Shown: one piece after another, positions 36,649 through 48,380 of the stretch | Layout of the letters: the number at the start of each line of letters is the position of its first letter | Numbering within the stretch: position 1 is the stretch's first letter | NCBI GenBank assembly: GCA_015039315.1 | Contig: WIDE01000006.1 | Coordinates: 112,376-176,375 of the forward strand | From: Clavulina sp. PMI_390 | Lineage: Eukaryota > Basidiomycota > Agaricomycetes > Cantharellales > Hydnaceae | Direction: 5' to 3' | DNA: 64,000 bases | Translations under genes and position numbers: made by a program | Notes under the pieces: model-generated | Databases searched by the model: none | The model's input: only the letters and a program-made list of their open reading frames with translations | What the model was told of the DNA's origin: nothing

Positions 36649-37219
36649 CCCAATCAGTTGTGGCGCGAATCAACCTACTTCTGTCAATATATTCTACCAC
36701 AAAGCCCAATATTTAGCCTATCAACACCAGAAGAATGCATGATTGGATATCTCTAATAGAATGGGAGAATCATGAGGGATAAACTCTAGCCTTGTTGGTG
36801 TTCTATCCTTAGGTGTCATTGCTCTGATACAATTAGCCTAAGCTGAGCTCACTAGTACTCCAGACTATTCACATAGTAGTCAAATATTAGCCACGAGGAA
36901 GAGGGAGATGGGGTGCTTTAAGCCACGAAGAGAGCTTGACAGTGACTAAAGCGTGCTCATGTCAATTCGACTTGATTGTAGATTGGTCCGCATAGAACGC
37001 ATTTCTTCACTATTGCACACTCAAATACCAATTGGCACAGTGCTGTGAGGGCATTAATTTGGCTCATGATATGACTTGGAAAGCTGTGTTTACTCATATG
37101 AAACCGGATGCTGTGTGATGTTCCGTCCCTTTGGAGTCAAGAGCGAAGCACAGGCCGCAGGTTGCCAAACAAGCAACAATTACACTCCCCCTCAACTTCC
37201 ATCTCCAACCAGCAACTAG
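36649..37219. other. Intergenic region
   Basis: Spacer between the acetyltransferase and the phosphatase genes. Nothing recognisable was seen. Confidence 0.5.
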
Positions 37220-38348
37220 ATGACTAACAACAGCGAGAAGCTCCCTTCACTCGTCGCTTTTGACCTAGAGTATGTTATAGCTAATCCTTCTGGGTTCACC
37301 ACGAGAAAGCGAAGGTCCCTGACTTCCAATGACTCGCGCTCTCCCCTCACCAAGTTACACATTATGGCCTCTTTATATTGACGGTTGCGTCGGTGATTCA
37401 CTATTCCATAATTAAGGCATACCACCTGCTCAAATAGCATGTGCAGGCCCGATCTCAAGGACAGAAGGCGGGCTGAATGCAGTATACGACAAGTGAGTCA
37501 ATTGCGGAGGTCATCTCAATAGCGGCGCCTCATATCAGACACCCTCGGGACTCTAAAGATACTCGTCTGCTATTGGCTTCTACCGTGATGTCCCACAGCT
37601 ACTTCATGACCTTTCCGCCGCTGGCATCCATATTGCAGCATGCTCCAGAACATCTGCCATTGCATTGTGGGTTTACCCATTATGAGAACATTCACCATAC
37701 GCCGCATGAGAGCACTAATTCCCGGCTGTGCACTTATTATGGTGTAGGGCGAATGAAGCACTGTCAAAACTCATCATGCCTGCCTCAAAGAACGCTCCGG
37801 ATGAACCGCTGAGGGCCGCAGACTCCTTCTTCAACACAAAAGAGATATATCCCAGTATGTTAACTCCCAAAATCTTCGCTACGGAACCCCTATCATAACG
37901 GTGACACCTATTCGACCCTTCTACAGCGTCAAAGATCAAGCATTTCAAGGCTGTGCATCAAAAGACCGGCATTCCCTACAGCGAAATGGTATGTGACTCT
38001 TTCAGCTCCCCCACTAAGCTTATCCCTCACATACTAATCACCTGGGACCCCTAGCTCTTCTTTGATGATGAACCGCGGAATCGAGAGGTAGAATCCTTAG
38101 GTATGTACAATCAGCAGAGATGATTGCATGGGAGTGGTGCATTTCTGCTTCCCACTTCGCTGCCTCTCTGCCGTACACCGCCGATCCAGCCTCTAGCCTT
38201 CCATATCCGAGATTCTGACTTGTCCAACCACTGTATAGGGGTCACATTCATTCTCGCTGACCGCGGGATGAACAGAAAACTATGGAACAAAGGTCTTACA
38301 GAGTGGAGAAGACGTCAGCCAAAGGAAGAGGATGATGAGATTGCTTAA
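37220..38348 (+). CDS. Magnesium-dependent phosphatase-1 (MDP-1), HAD superfamily
   Basis: Eight small exons: 37220-37269, 37355-37383, 37447-37492, 37559-37666, 37748-37854, 37927-37988, 38055-38100 and 38239-38348, giving 185 codons plus TAA, the normal family length. The catalytic DxDxT motif DLDYTLW is assembled across intron 1. HAD motif II is ACSRTSA, the KxxHF and TGIPYSEM segment follows, and motif IV is LFFDDEPRN. MDP-1 proteins are cytosolic Mg-dependent phosphatases acting on protein phosphotyrosine or glycated-amine phosphates. In-frame joining of all eight exons and intact motifs argue for a working gene. Confidence 0.92.
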
Positions 38349-38603
38349 AGCACTTTGGCTAGCACCAAGCAGTCCAAGCGACTCGGCAGCGTTTCGGCCC
38401 CAAGTGATTTTCTCAATCAAGAGCTTTCGCGCCCTTTTCTCTCTCCGTCTATAGAAGCCTTGCACTTGTACTGCTCATGATAGACAGATCGGACATTTCA
38501 ACCCGTGTAGACAAGCATACCTGAAACCATCAGCAATCCATGTAATGTACTAAACCCTATTCTCCCAGTCCGCCGAGAAAGTCAATGATTCGGCACCCGA
38601 ACA

Positions 38604-41003
38604 ATGGCGAACGTGATTGGGAGAGTTGACATCGACGGCTATGATCGCGCCTTAAATAGAACGTCCACTAACGGCGAGCGCTTGACCTCTGCTCTTCTGC
38701 CTGAAATCGAAGCGTTGCTGAGACCATCTTTTCGATCCCCAAACCTGAAGTCCGTGTCATTGATCACTCGATTCAACTATCTGCTTGCTTGAATGGGACC
38801 CATCCGCCATGACACTATCGACGAGGGTGGCGAGGACTTGAGGATCGGTGCGAACGTGGGCGGCGGTATTTATGATGAGCTGGCCCAACTCAGTCTTAGC
38901 CAGGCGCTAAGAGACCGTTTGATTGAGGAGGGACTCAATGAGGAGGTGAGTAATGACGAGATAATGAGGAAGACTATATTGCTGACCGTTTCTGCCATTG
39001 CCTACAGGCGATAAACGACATATTGACGATTTCCGCGAACGAGGGAATAACTCAAGACGATTCCTACCCCTTATCGTGCTACTTTGTGTCGTGAGTCCGA
39101 GTTCACCTCATCCCCCCAAGTTCATAATCTTCTCATTTCGCACTGGGTGTACTGTGCAGGACGTCTCATAATACGTACCTCTTGTCACGCCAACTTTTCG
39201 GTGTCAGCTCTCCTAAGGCATATACCCATGTTATCTCGAACGGTTGTCGCTGTATTGAGATCGACGTATGGGACTCGGACAGCTTCGATTCCAACGGACC
39301 CCCTATCGTTACCCATGGGCTCACTCTCACCGAAAGCTCTCCTTTTGAAGACGTATGTGTCGCGATTGGCGAGGCGATCACGGATGACATGTGGCCGCTC
39401 ATGGTTAGCTTGGAGAACCATGCTAGTCCAGCAACTCAATTCAAGATGGTGGAGATAATGAAGCGTGTTTGGGGGAACAGGCTCGTCGATCAAGCTTTGG
39501 AAGGGTTTGACACAAACGTCCCGCCATCGGCATTGAGAGGTCGTATTCTTTTGATTGTGAGTGGCCTGTCATCATATTAGGTAGGCCTTTGATCAAATTG
39601 TTTGCTTTAGGTCGAATGGTATGCTCCAGAAGGGTCCCAACCTCTTTCGTCTGAAGATGAGGAAGAGGAAGAGGTGGAGTCAACAGAAACCTCACCTCAC
39701 GAAACTTCGAAACTCTCTGGCCTCATGCATCACCTCGGCCTAAACGAATTGAAGGCGAAGCTTCATGGAGGCAAGGACAAGCCAGACCGACCCAAGATTA
39801 CCCCCGAGCTGGCCGCCCTTGGCGTCTATGCGCAGAGTGTGAAGCCAAAGAAAGACTGGCTTTCGCAGCGTATGTCATTATCACCCGCAATCTATTCTAT
39901 TTTATGTTCTCTCCCCGTCTGACCAATTGCGCTTCTCCTCCCTTCGTCAGCTGCCCCTACGGATCCCCTACATCTTTTCCTCAACATTTCTGAGTCTGCG
40001 ATGTCTGCCATCCTTCCCCACCAGATCCTAAAATTCGTAGGCCAGGGTACCTCGCTCCATCAAGTGAGAATTTACCCCAAGGGTATTCGCATCGAGTCCA
40101 ACAACTACAACCCCGTCCCATACTGGCGCGGCGGCGCACAAATTTGTGCACAGAACTGGCAAAAGTTCGACAAGGGTATGCAGCTGAACCGCGCTATGTT
40201 TGCGGGTAGCGAGGGCTGGATTCTCAAGCCCAAGCGTTTGCTCGGCAAACATGTGAGAGATATGGACGCAGGCCAGGAACAGAAATTTGAGGAGGAGGTG
40301 GATGAGGCTGCGATTCTGGGCCAGACGGCTACTCGACCAACCATGTTTCGTTGCAAAGTCCTTGGGTTCAGTGGCGGTAAATCATTTTTTCCTCTGATGT
40401 ATCTTATCGGCATGTTCTTACTATCTCCTCTTCCCTACGCCGGGCATTGCTCCTAGTTCCCTTGCGCCAAGCTGTCCCTGCTGGGGAGGACATCAAAGTT
40501 TACGTCCGTGCGCAGCTCTTCCACCCCGACGGCGACCTAGACTGGAAATCGCCAACCGTCAAAGCCACTACGTCCCCAGCACCTCAGCCATCCTCTGATG
40601 GGGCGCCCGACGTACTCGATCTTGCGCTCAGCCAAGAAGACACCTCTGGACATTTCAGCTTCAGCTGGCAATTGAATGCTTCGTATGCACTGACTGATGG
40701 AACCGAGAGCGGCTCTACTTCCGAACAGAGCCTGATGTTCCTCCGCTTCCTCGTCGTGCATCAAGTGAGGTTTGAGCGGGACGTGAAGTTAGGAACGTAT
40801 TGTTTGCGCTTGGACTCGTGGAAACAAGGTATCACTTCCCTTCTATATTTCGATCTGATCCTTATGTGGTGCCATTTTACTAAATACTTGCGTTTTTCTT
40901 TGATGACCAACTAGGAATCCAAGCGTTGCAAATCACGGATCCTAATGGCAACCTGACGAACGCATGCCTTCTTGTGCGCACTGAAATCGTTCCTGTGAAC
41001 TAA
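38604..41003 (+). CDS. Phosphoinositide-specific phospholipase C (X, Y and C2 regions)
   Basis: Well-resolved exons are 39008-39090, 39160-39556, 39611-39869, 39951-40376, 40457-40828 and 40915-41003, preceded by coding sequence ending at 38945. The X half has SHNTYL with the first catalytic His (after a splice junction), the Ca-binding CIEIDVWDS strand, THGLTLT, and SLENH with the second His. An acidic linker follows, then the Y half with HQILKFVG and RIYPKGIRIESNNYNP. A C2-like end includes VYVRAQLFHPDGD. The enzyme cleaves PIP2 to diacylglycerol and IP3 at membranes. The N-terminus is uncertain. ATG 38793 gives 592 codons. ATG 38604 with an intron at 38750-38842 gives 624 codons and removes the in-frame TGA at 38790. 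No PH domain was recognised. Confidence 0.88.
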
Positions 41004-41955
41004 CCTTCTGCGTATCATTTTCTTCCTTGTTGGCTGTTGATTTGACGGACATGTTATGCTCTGTTCTGTTCTGTTCTCCTCTGTCAATGCGGCTGTAGTA
41101 ATATGCGGCTATGAACACTGTGAGTCAGTGTGGGGAGCTGCAGCACGTTGCTATCTGATGTGAATGGACTTAATGTACCTGTATGAATGTACAATAAAAA
41201 TAAGCTGAGTATGCCATGTGGGAAGTATTGCTCGGGCTCAGAGACAAAGATCCGCATTGATTCGCTTGTTGCTGCAGAGAAGATGATGGCCAATCGCGTT
41301 TCACCCTCCCTCCTACCCTGGGTTGTCGCAAGCTCTCACCGGCTGAATGAACACCTGATCTCTCTGAATCTTGCAAAAAGACCTGAATGCTGGAAACCTA
41401 ACGTAGCGACGGGCCGAGCGCCGCGAAGAAAAATATAACTCTCAGGCACGATCTCACGCAACTCTCTCAAAAACAACGGACAGTCGGCACGAAAACAGCG
41501 GTGCAATTTCTCGAGATAAGGCATTTGGATGTAGCGCAGGGAGACGTAGGTACGGTGTGGTCTGAGTAAATACGAAAGCGAATTTGCGCATTGGTAGAGG
41601 GAGGGATTGGGTACGGCGATGTTTATGAACATCGGGTCGGAACGGGGTTCGGAGCGGAACGGGAGGTAGAGGAAAGTGCGGAAGTTGGCTTTGATGGTAG
41701 GGAAGAATTTTTGTGAAGAGGGCGGAACATCAGGCAATTTGAGGAACGGTGAGTAGGAGGAGCAGGGTGGGAAGAAGGGTGTTCAAATAGAGAACGAAAC
41801 AATACACACAGTGCAAGCAGGAATGCGGTGGAAACAAGTGGAAGGGTCAAGATCGTAAAGTGAAACGGAGCACATGAAGATAGGGGTTTTGATAGGTGAA
41901 GGGGAGAAGGAGCAGGAGGGGGGGACAAGGAAGCACCTACTACAACGAGTTCTCA
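41004..41955. other. Intergenic region between convergent genes
   Basis: Phospholipase C (plus) and the KH protein (minus) converge here. It contains short GTTCT-type repeats near 41060-41080 and is otherwise featureless, so it is probably 3' UTRs plus spacer. Confidence 0.5.
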
Positions 41956-43225
41956 TCAAGCCTCACCGTCAGCATTCTCCTTGCCAACACGACGGTCCTT
42001 CTCGCTCTCGAGCTGGTTGTACAGCAAGAAGAGGGCCTTCTCATTCGCCTCGGCAGTCCCAACGATGGTGAACATGCGCTCACCAGTCTCGTCATGGGGG
42101 GTCTTTGCGATGGAGATTTTAGAGCCGGACAAACGTCGGATCTCCGTGATCTTGGATCCACCACGGCCGATGATGCAGCCCACCATGTCCGAAGGAATGG
42201 AGATATTTTGGGTGCGGACTTCGGGACGGGGCAGCGAAGGGTTAGCCGTGACAGCAGAAGGAGAAGAGGCACCAGAAGCAGCTGGGGCAGGACCGTTGTT
42301 GGACGTGGGGCCAGATCCATTGGCACGGGGAGCACCATTGGAGGAGTTGGAGGGTTTGCCGTTGGCGCGTGGCGATGCACGCTTGTCATTGCCGTTGGAT
42401 GAGCTGGCAGGGGCACGGGAGCTGCCGTGCTCGGTGCCAGGGTTGTAGAGCACAGTACCAAGGCCACGGTCCCAGTCCTCGAGCAAGCAGCGGCAGATCT
42501 CCTCGACAGCACGGCCAATGCCCTCGGCAGTACCCTGGACCTCAACAACACGCTCAGTGGACTGAGGGAGCATGTCCTTGGAGGCAACCATGCGAGCCCC
42601 AGAAGCATCTTGGATGGCCTTGATCTTGAGACCCTGGCGGCCGATGACGGTTCCCATAAGGTTGTGGGAGATGAGGAGACGGAGGGAGAAGTGGGACTGA
42701 GGAACAACGGCAGCACCAGTGGGAGTAGTAGCAGAAGGCTCTGGTTCGAGCAGTTGAGCAATAATGAGCGAATAGGCCTAGAGTGTGTATGAATGCATGT
42801 AGGGTAAAAATAGAGGTAGAGGGAGAGAGAAAGTGAGGGGGCGGCCACATTGATATTAGCAAGCTGACGGGAATCGACTGGAAAGGCTGTGGAGAGTGTG
42901 TGCATACCTTGGCAATGCCTTCGACAGAGCCACTGATGCTTAAGACGCGTTCGTGTACACCAGGTACGACTTTAGAGACGCCCGCCTTGACGCCAGTGCG
43001 GTCGCGCAGGTCAGCGACATTTTTGCCAGCGCGGCCAATGATGATGCCGGCTTCTTTGGAGGTGACGAGGGAGCGGAGGCTGAGAGAGTCACTGGAGGCA
43101 TCGTTGGGGGACGCGGGACGGGACTCGTTGTCTGTGGGGGCGAGGAAATCGTCAGCATCATGATGCCGTGCAGCATAAATTTTTCGGCATGACTGAGCAG
43201 CCGCACAGTACTCACTTTCGGGCAT
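41956..43225 (-). CDS. Triple KH-domain RNA-binding protein (PCBP / Rnc1 / PBP2-like)
   Basis: Three exons on the minus strand: 43216-43225 (only 10 coding nt), 42908-43131 and 41956-42777, giving 351 codons plus TGA. There are three KH domains, each with its GxxG loop: IIIGRAGKN (KH1), TVIGRQGLK (KH2) and CIIGRGGSK (KH3). A Ser/Asn/Gly/Pro/Ala-rich linker separates KH2 and KH3. Poly(C)-binding-type proteins of this layout (fission yeast Rnc1, budding yeast Pbp2) bind and stabilise or localise mRNAs. The first exon ends inside codon 4. The acceptor chosen gives MPENNESRP and keeps KH1 in frame. The gene is divergent from the His-rich gene, with only 234 nt between the ATGs. Confidence 0.93.
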
Positions 43226-43459
43226 GATGGAGCGGGGAGATGTGGATGGATTCGGAGGGGGAGTTGGGGGAAGTGGTTGTTCGGAAGGGGGGTCGGGATA
43301 GGAGAGGGAAAGAGGAAGAGGAGAAGAGGGGAGAGAGAGATGATCAGGGAGGAAGGGGAGGCGAGTGGTGGCTGTGTGACGGGGAAGGATTATGACTTGG
43401 CTGTCAACACACCACAACACGGCCCAACACGGCAGGTCTCCCTCGGAGTAGCCACAGCC
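43226..43459. promoter_or_regulatory. Compact bidirectional promoter with polypurine tract
   Basis: Only 234 nt separate the two divergent ATGs (43225 minus, 43460 plus). About 43229-43372 is almost all purine on the plus strand, so it is a pyrimidine-rich leader for the KH gene. Both core promoters must fit in this space or overlap the genes. Confidence 0.6.
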
Positions 43460-45409
43460 ATGATCGTGCCGTCCGGGAAACAGACTGACAGCAAAACAGC
43501 CCCGCCAGCTAACGAAACTGATGCTCTTCTACCCCAAGAGCCACTCCCGGCGTTTGCTGAAGCAGTTGCGGGCTCTAGCCGGACCCCCAGTTCTACCCCT
43601 GCTGCGTCCCGCAGCGAGGGCATTCAACAAGCCCTCACAGAATCCATAATGTCCGACGCACCCCCCGAATTTTCGAAATGGGATGCCCAGTACTCTTTGA
43701 CATCCAAGGGTGATATTGTAAGCATTCATCGCATTTCCCCGTTCCTTGTCTTGGCAAGATTACGGCCACACTGACAGGGTGAATTGGGTTAACGTGTCAT
43801 TCCACGTATATAGTATTCACATGATCCCCACCTAAACGAAGATGGAGAAGCTCTCTACAGATTCATCCTAGAACACCTAGAAGCCCCCAACTTTAAGCTT
43901 CATTGCCGGGGTACTCATAAGGAAGTACGCCTGCGCGTATCGCATCACCACCATCATGATATGCATGCGCACTCAGGCGGGCATGGTCACGGACATGGGC
44001 ACGGACACAATCATGGACATGGGCACGGCCATGGCCATGGGCATCATGGTACAACCATAACCGTAGGGGGTTCGGGATCTGGTGAGCGCTTCCCACACAC
44101 TCTGTCCTCTTTGGGGCCAAGGAAACCAACTAAAGCCACCGATCTCAGACTGGGAAGAGGTCACGATCACCGACTTTGATTTCTATATCGACCTCACGCC
44201 TCTCCTTGCTGCTCAGCGTGCGGAAATCTGGACCGCCGATCCCTCGGTCCCTGCCTACCGAGGCTCGATGTATCGCGAAGTTTCAAAATCCACACCGCTT
44301 CCTGCAGGCACACCAGCAGCATCGCGTCGAGCAGCTCGACGTGAATCCAGAAGCGCCAGGCGTGAACGCGGCCGCCCCAACGCGTTCAACAGGCTCGGCG
44401 AAGCAGTGAGAGGCGAAGGCCGTGTACGCCTCCCTGATGCAGAGCAAGCAGAGGGAGAGAGAGACGACGAGGCGCTGCTCGCGCCCAGTGCAGACAACCC
44501 TGCTGGGGCCCCTCTAGACGCTCCTTCCAATGCCCCAGAGTATTCCGTTAGCGCCCAACGAACACAATCCCCTTTCCGATCTGCGGCCTCTGCCGAAACC
44601 AAGCGTGCTAAGCAATTCAAAGAATGGGTCACTATGAAAGGGCTCCCCCCTTGGACACCTATGAGCGCGTTTATCGCAGCGGAAGGGGGAGGAGCGGTTC
44701 AAGCTACCTCGGATCAAGGATCTCGTGACGAATTGAAGAGGGACGTCAGGGAGTGGGCAGACGACTATTGTGCCAGCCGGAAGATTCTCAAAGACTTCAA
44801 GTTTCAGAAAGTCGTCTATGGATGGGACCTGGGAGCACTAAAGACCTGTACGCTCTCCTATACCTGCTCTTCATTATTATGCCACCGGCTAACTTATACA
44901 TTATGATAATAGCCATCGAGACCCTTATCCGCTCCACTACCGCCCTTACCCCAGCCCCCATCCTCTCGCCCTTCCTCCCTACATCAACGTCCTCTCCAGG
45001 CCAAGATATCTCTATCACTTTTGAAACCACCGCTTCCCGTATTAATATCCGGCCCGACCACCCCCTATCGCGCGCTCTTTCCCATACATGGGTCGTCATA
45101 ATCCTCTGGATGACGCTTATCTACCCCTTCCTATGGCTCTGGAGGAGATACGACAGTATGGGCGGAGGACGATGGGAGATTTGCGGGGCTGCATGGGCGC
45201 TGAAGAGTACACCTAGCACCGGTACTAGTACAGGTGCCCAGGGCGAAAGTGAAGGGAAGTACGGTATGAAGGAGGGCGAGTGGTTCCGTGCTTGGGAAGG
45301 CACGATCGTCCAGGCCGTGCGAGCCAAGATCCAGAGCCCGCAGCCGCTCATGATGATGAGTACGGCTGATGGGAGCCTGAGCCCTGGAGCGACTTTGGAT
45401 GGGTATTGA
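43460..45409 (+). CDS. Uncharacterised His-rich, Arg-rich membrane protein
   Basis: Four exons: 43460-43717, 43814-44081, 44149-44847 and 44913-45409, giving 573 codons plus TGA. Features in order: a Ser/Pro/Ala-rich start, a globular block (FSKWDAQYSL, then LYRFILEHLEAPN), a histidine tract (HHHHHD, then GHGH repeats, residues about 128-166), a conserved-looking block VTITDFDFYIDL, an Arg-rich stretch (SRRAARRESRSARRERGR), an acidic linker, and one clear membrane segment (VVIILWMTLIYPFLWLW, residues about 468-486). The final C-terminal region is polar. His/Gly runs bind zinc, nickel or copper in metal transporters and chaperones, but this protein has only one strong membrane helix and I do not recognise the family. 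A metal-related role is inference only. Confidence 0.8.
43943..44046 (+). repeat. In-frame His-Gly repeat tract
   Basis: Repeats of CATGG/CACGG-type units encode a run of His, then alternating Gly-His with one Asn interruption. This dense imidazole cluster lies within exon 2 of the gene at 43460-45409. Confidence 0.9.
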
Positions 45410-45913
45410 TGTTATTATTGGTGGTGGTGGTGCTGAATCTCTGCTATGTGTCTGCGGAGTGGACATGATTTCGTTCTATGATGGACCCTCGTTTTTTCTT
45501 CTATTCTGGCTTAACGCTTCCTGTACTTGTAGCTGGTGCTTGCTTGTGGATAAATTAATATCTAATAGACTCCTTGCTGACCCTGCTATCATTCCACAGC
45601 GAATCTCTGAAATAGTGCGGGGTGTGACCGAACCAGTCACAGCCGCGTTTTGTGAAAGACATCAACACGGGCGCGCGACTGACGACTCCCTACACGACTC
45701 TCCTTAATTGTTGTCGACCAGAAGCGCTAGAAGACTCTGTGACTGTGTATTCGTTGTCTCTTTGTGAACCTCTCCTACCGAATTGTCACCCCCGCCTTCC
45801 TTCATACAAGAATCGGACCACTTCAAGCTTCCGCTCCTTCCAGTGTCTCACCAAATCTACAGCACAAGGATACACGAATACATCCAGCTCAAACACTTAT
45901 AACTACTTTAAAT
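45410..45913. other. Intergenic region
   Basis: 3' flank of the His-rich gene and promoter/leader of the SUN gene. A frame open through 45764-45913 joins the next gene but lacks an ATG before 45914. Confidence 0.5.
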
Positions 45914-47804
45914 ATGTCTATGAACATGCGAAACATATTTCGTCGTCGGAACACGATCACCCAGCCGTCTAAATCTTCCAAGTCCGCTTTTAATGTAACG
46001 CCAGGGGAAACATCCCCTTGCGTCACTGCTGCAGAAGAGGCTCCCCTCCTCGAATGTCCTCGAACCCGTCGTGATATATCCTCGCTTGACTCGCTGCACT
46101 CCGAACGAACTTGTGACTGGGTCAACCAGCCGCTCAGCCCGTCTCACAACATGCTGCCTTCCGTCGGTTTCGAGAAGCCCCCCAAGAACAGCAGCGGCAC
46201 ACGTCATACTCTGATGGTCCCGCCCGAGACACTCACCACGACTCGTATAAAAGCCCTGCCATCCAACCCCCCTCGGGCCCTCCCTGAACCAAACCCAGAC
46301 GCGCCGATACCCCCTGCCAACAAACTTGTCCATACGCCCTCTCGTGAAGCTGCTGTCACTGCCCGTCTAGCCTCTTGCAAGCCTCCTCCGTTCCCTCCGG
46401 CTGAGGACCCTTCTGTGCCCGCTAGTGTTGCCATGTATCGTCGAGCAAAGTATGCTGCTTCTGTGGTAATCGAGCGCATGATCGAAGCTGCAGCAGCAAC
46501 AGAGATCACTTCAGCCGCCAGCGCCGGTACCCTTCCACCCGAAGTCCCTTTTGAGTCGGTGCAGGCTATCGAGAGTCGAAGAGAGGAGCTGCAGAGGAGG
46601 TTCACAGAGTTCTACATCAACCATCCAGAGGAAATCGATTCGCTGATTGCCCGTGAGTTTTCTTCTTTCTCCTTGTACGGCGGCTTCGCATCTGATACCG
46701 TCCCCTCTTCCTCAGAAGAAGAGATTATCGTGTGGCAGAATCGGGCACGAGTGTTCATTGAAGAGCTTGAGGACGACGTGACTGTACTCACCCATGCAAA
46801 TGAAGCCGTCGAGGCTCGTGCATCTCGCCTGGAAACTGAAGTCATTGAGGCTCGGGATAAAGAGAAACGAGCCCTCATTGGTTTCATTTGTACGGTATGT
46901 ATAGAAAGGTGCGAGCCGTCGAAGCTGTCTGATTGATCCGGTCTGGAATTCCTCACAGGTCGTCCTCTGCGTCGCTCTCCCTATCTTGTTCTCGTACTTT
47001 CTTACGCCCTCACGGAACCTCGCACCTAGTGACCCCCCGATCCACATTCCAACTGTGACGCACTCAGAAATTGTAACAGCAACAGCAACAACGACTATGA
47101 CTATGACGTCCTTCGTAACTCTCGCAACTCATGTCGCTGACTCGCAGCAATCGTCCCTCCCTCAAGATCTCGCCCTTGCCGCACTTGGGGGCCGAATCGC
47201 CTTTGCTTCAGCTGGTTTCTCTTCCCGTGTTCACTCATCCAGCTCTGTATATGGATTACCCGAGTATAACTCGCCAAATGCACTCTTAGCTGCTGGAGAA
47301 GCCAGCGGTATCAATTGGGAGATGGCTGGGTCCGCCGGTCACGTCGCTGTGTCCCCTGCTGGAGGTGCTATGCATGTATCTGCCGTAGGAATTGGCGCGC
47401 CGAGGATGGCCAGAGGTTTGACGGAGCCGCGGGAGGTGCTTATCTGGGGCGCGCTCGCTCCTAAGAGTCCATCGCTCGAGAATTCCCTTGCTGTGATGGC
47501 GAACTACGCTTCCTCGCTAGCTAAGCGTCGCACTGCCGGCGTGCCCCTCATGCCTTTCGAACTAGCTTGCGAAAATGCCACGCCGCCTCGCACAGCGATT
47601 CCCGGAACGCATGTTGTCTGTCTAGCGCACATCATATATGATGGGACGAGCAAGCAGGAGGTCCAAACTTTTGAGATCCCGAGTCGAATGCAGGAGCTTG
47701 GACTTGCATTCAGTACAGTGCTATTTGACGTGCGCTCGAATTGGGGGGACAAGGAACGTACGGTCATGAGCCGATTGAAAGTTTATGGTACAAATGGCGT
47801 GTAG
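45914..47804 (+). CDS. SUN-domain protein (LINC-complex type)
   Basis: Three exons: 45914-46652, 46716-46894 and 46959-47804, giving 587 codons plus TAG. The N-terminal 200 residues are basic and Pro/Ser-rich (FRRRNTITQ at the start), as expected for a nucleoplasmic tail. A predicted coiled coil (residues about 225-300) is followed by one membrane helix (IGFICTVVLCVALPILFSYFL, crossing intron 2). The C-terminal 200 residues resemble a SUN domain: DLALAALGGRIAF at the start, EPREVLIWGAL in the middle and VLFDVRSNWGDKE with RLKVYGT at the end. SUN proteins sit in the inner nuclear membrane and bind KASH proteins in the perinuclear space. The central part is less typical, so an ER/cell-surface SUN-like protein cannot be excluded. 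Confidence 0.83.
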
Positions 47805-48380
47805 GCGTTTATCCTGCCCCATTACTTTCTCCTCGCTCGTTTTCACTTCTTTAATCGACCAATATTCCTTCTCGCTGGGTCTCTCCGTCGCTTGGCCTGT
47901 GCCAACGGGTAAATTCTATTAATACCACCCCTCATCATCCATCGCTTGTCGTCTCCGCTATTATACTACCTGCATACACAATTTCAGTAGCATCGTGGGG
48001 CTCCTAATTGGACGTGTTACTGTCAAACGGCCAAAAGTATACATCTGACCGCGCGATTCATATATCGTCGGCTCCCATTGGGAGCCCTCCAGAGACCGAA
48101 TGTTCTATCAGAATCACACTGGGAAGGTCATGCTTTCACGCTATGGCACAGCTATGACGGGGAATGAGATCGATCGAATTCAACATAGTCCCCCTTCTGT
48201 GGTTAATCTGAAAGAGTGCCGAGCGCCAATCCGGTGTTCTCATAAGGGTTACACAACTATATTGGTAGATACTGCGTGTATCTAATTCTTCATAGTACAT
48301 GACAGTATTCTAATTGCGGTAGCTGACCGCTATCACTTATTACTCTGATTATACAATAAAATCCATAGGTCATGAGCACT
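47805..48380. other. Intergenic region between convergent genes
   Basis: The SUN gene (plus) and the unrecognised gene (minus) converge here. Nothing coding or repetitive was seen. Confidence 0.5.

Noticed and set aside
41060..41085. Short GTTCT repeats as a possible regulatory array
   Set aside because: Only a few imperfect units in a 3' flank. Likely a simple-sequence slip.
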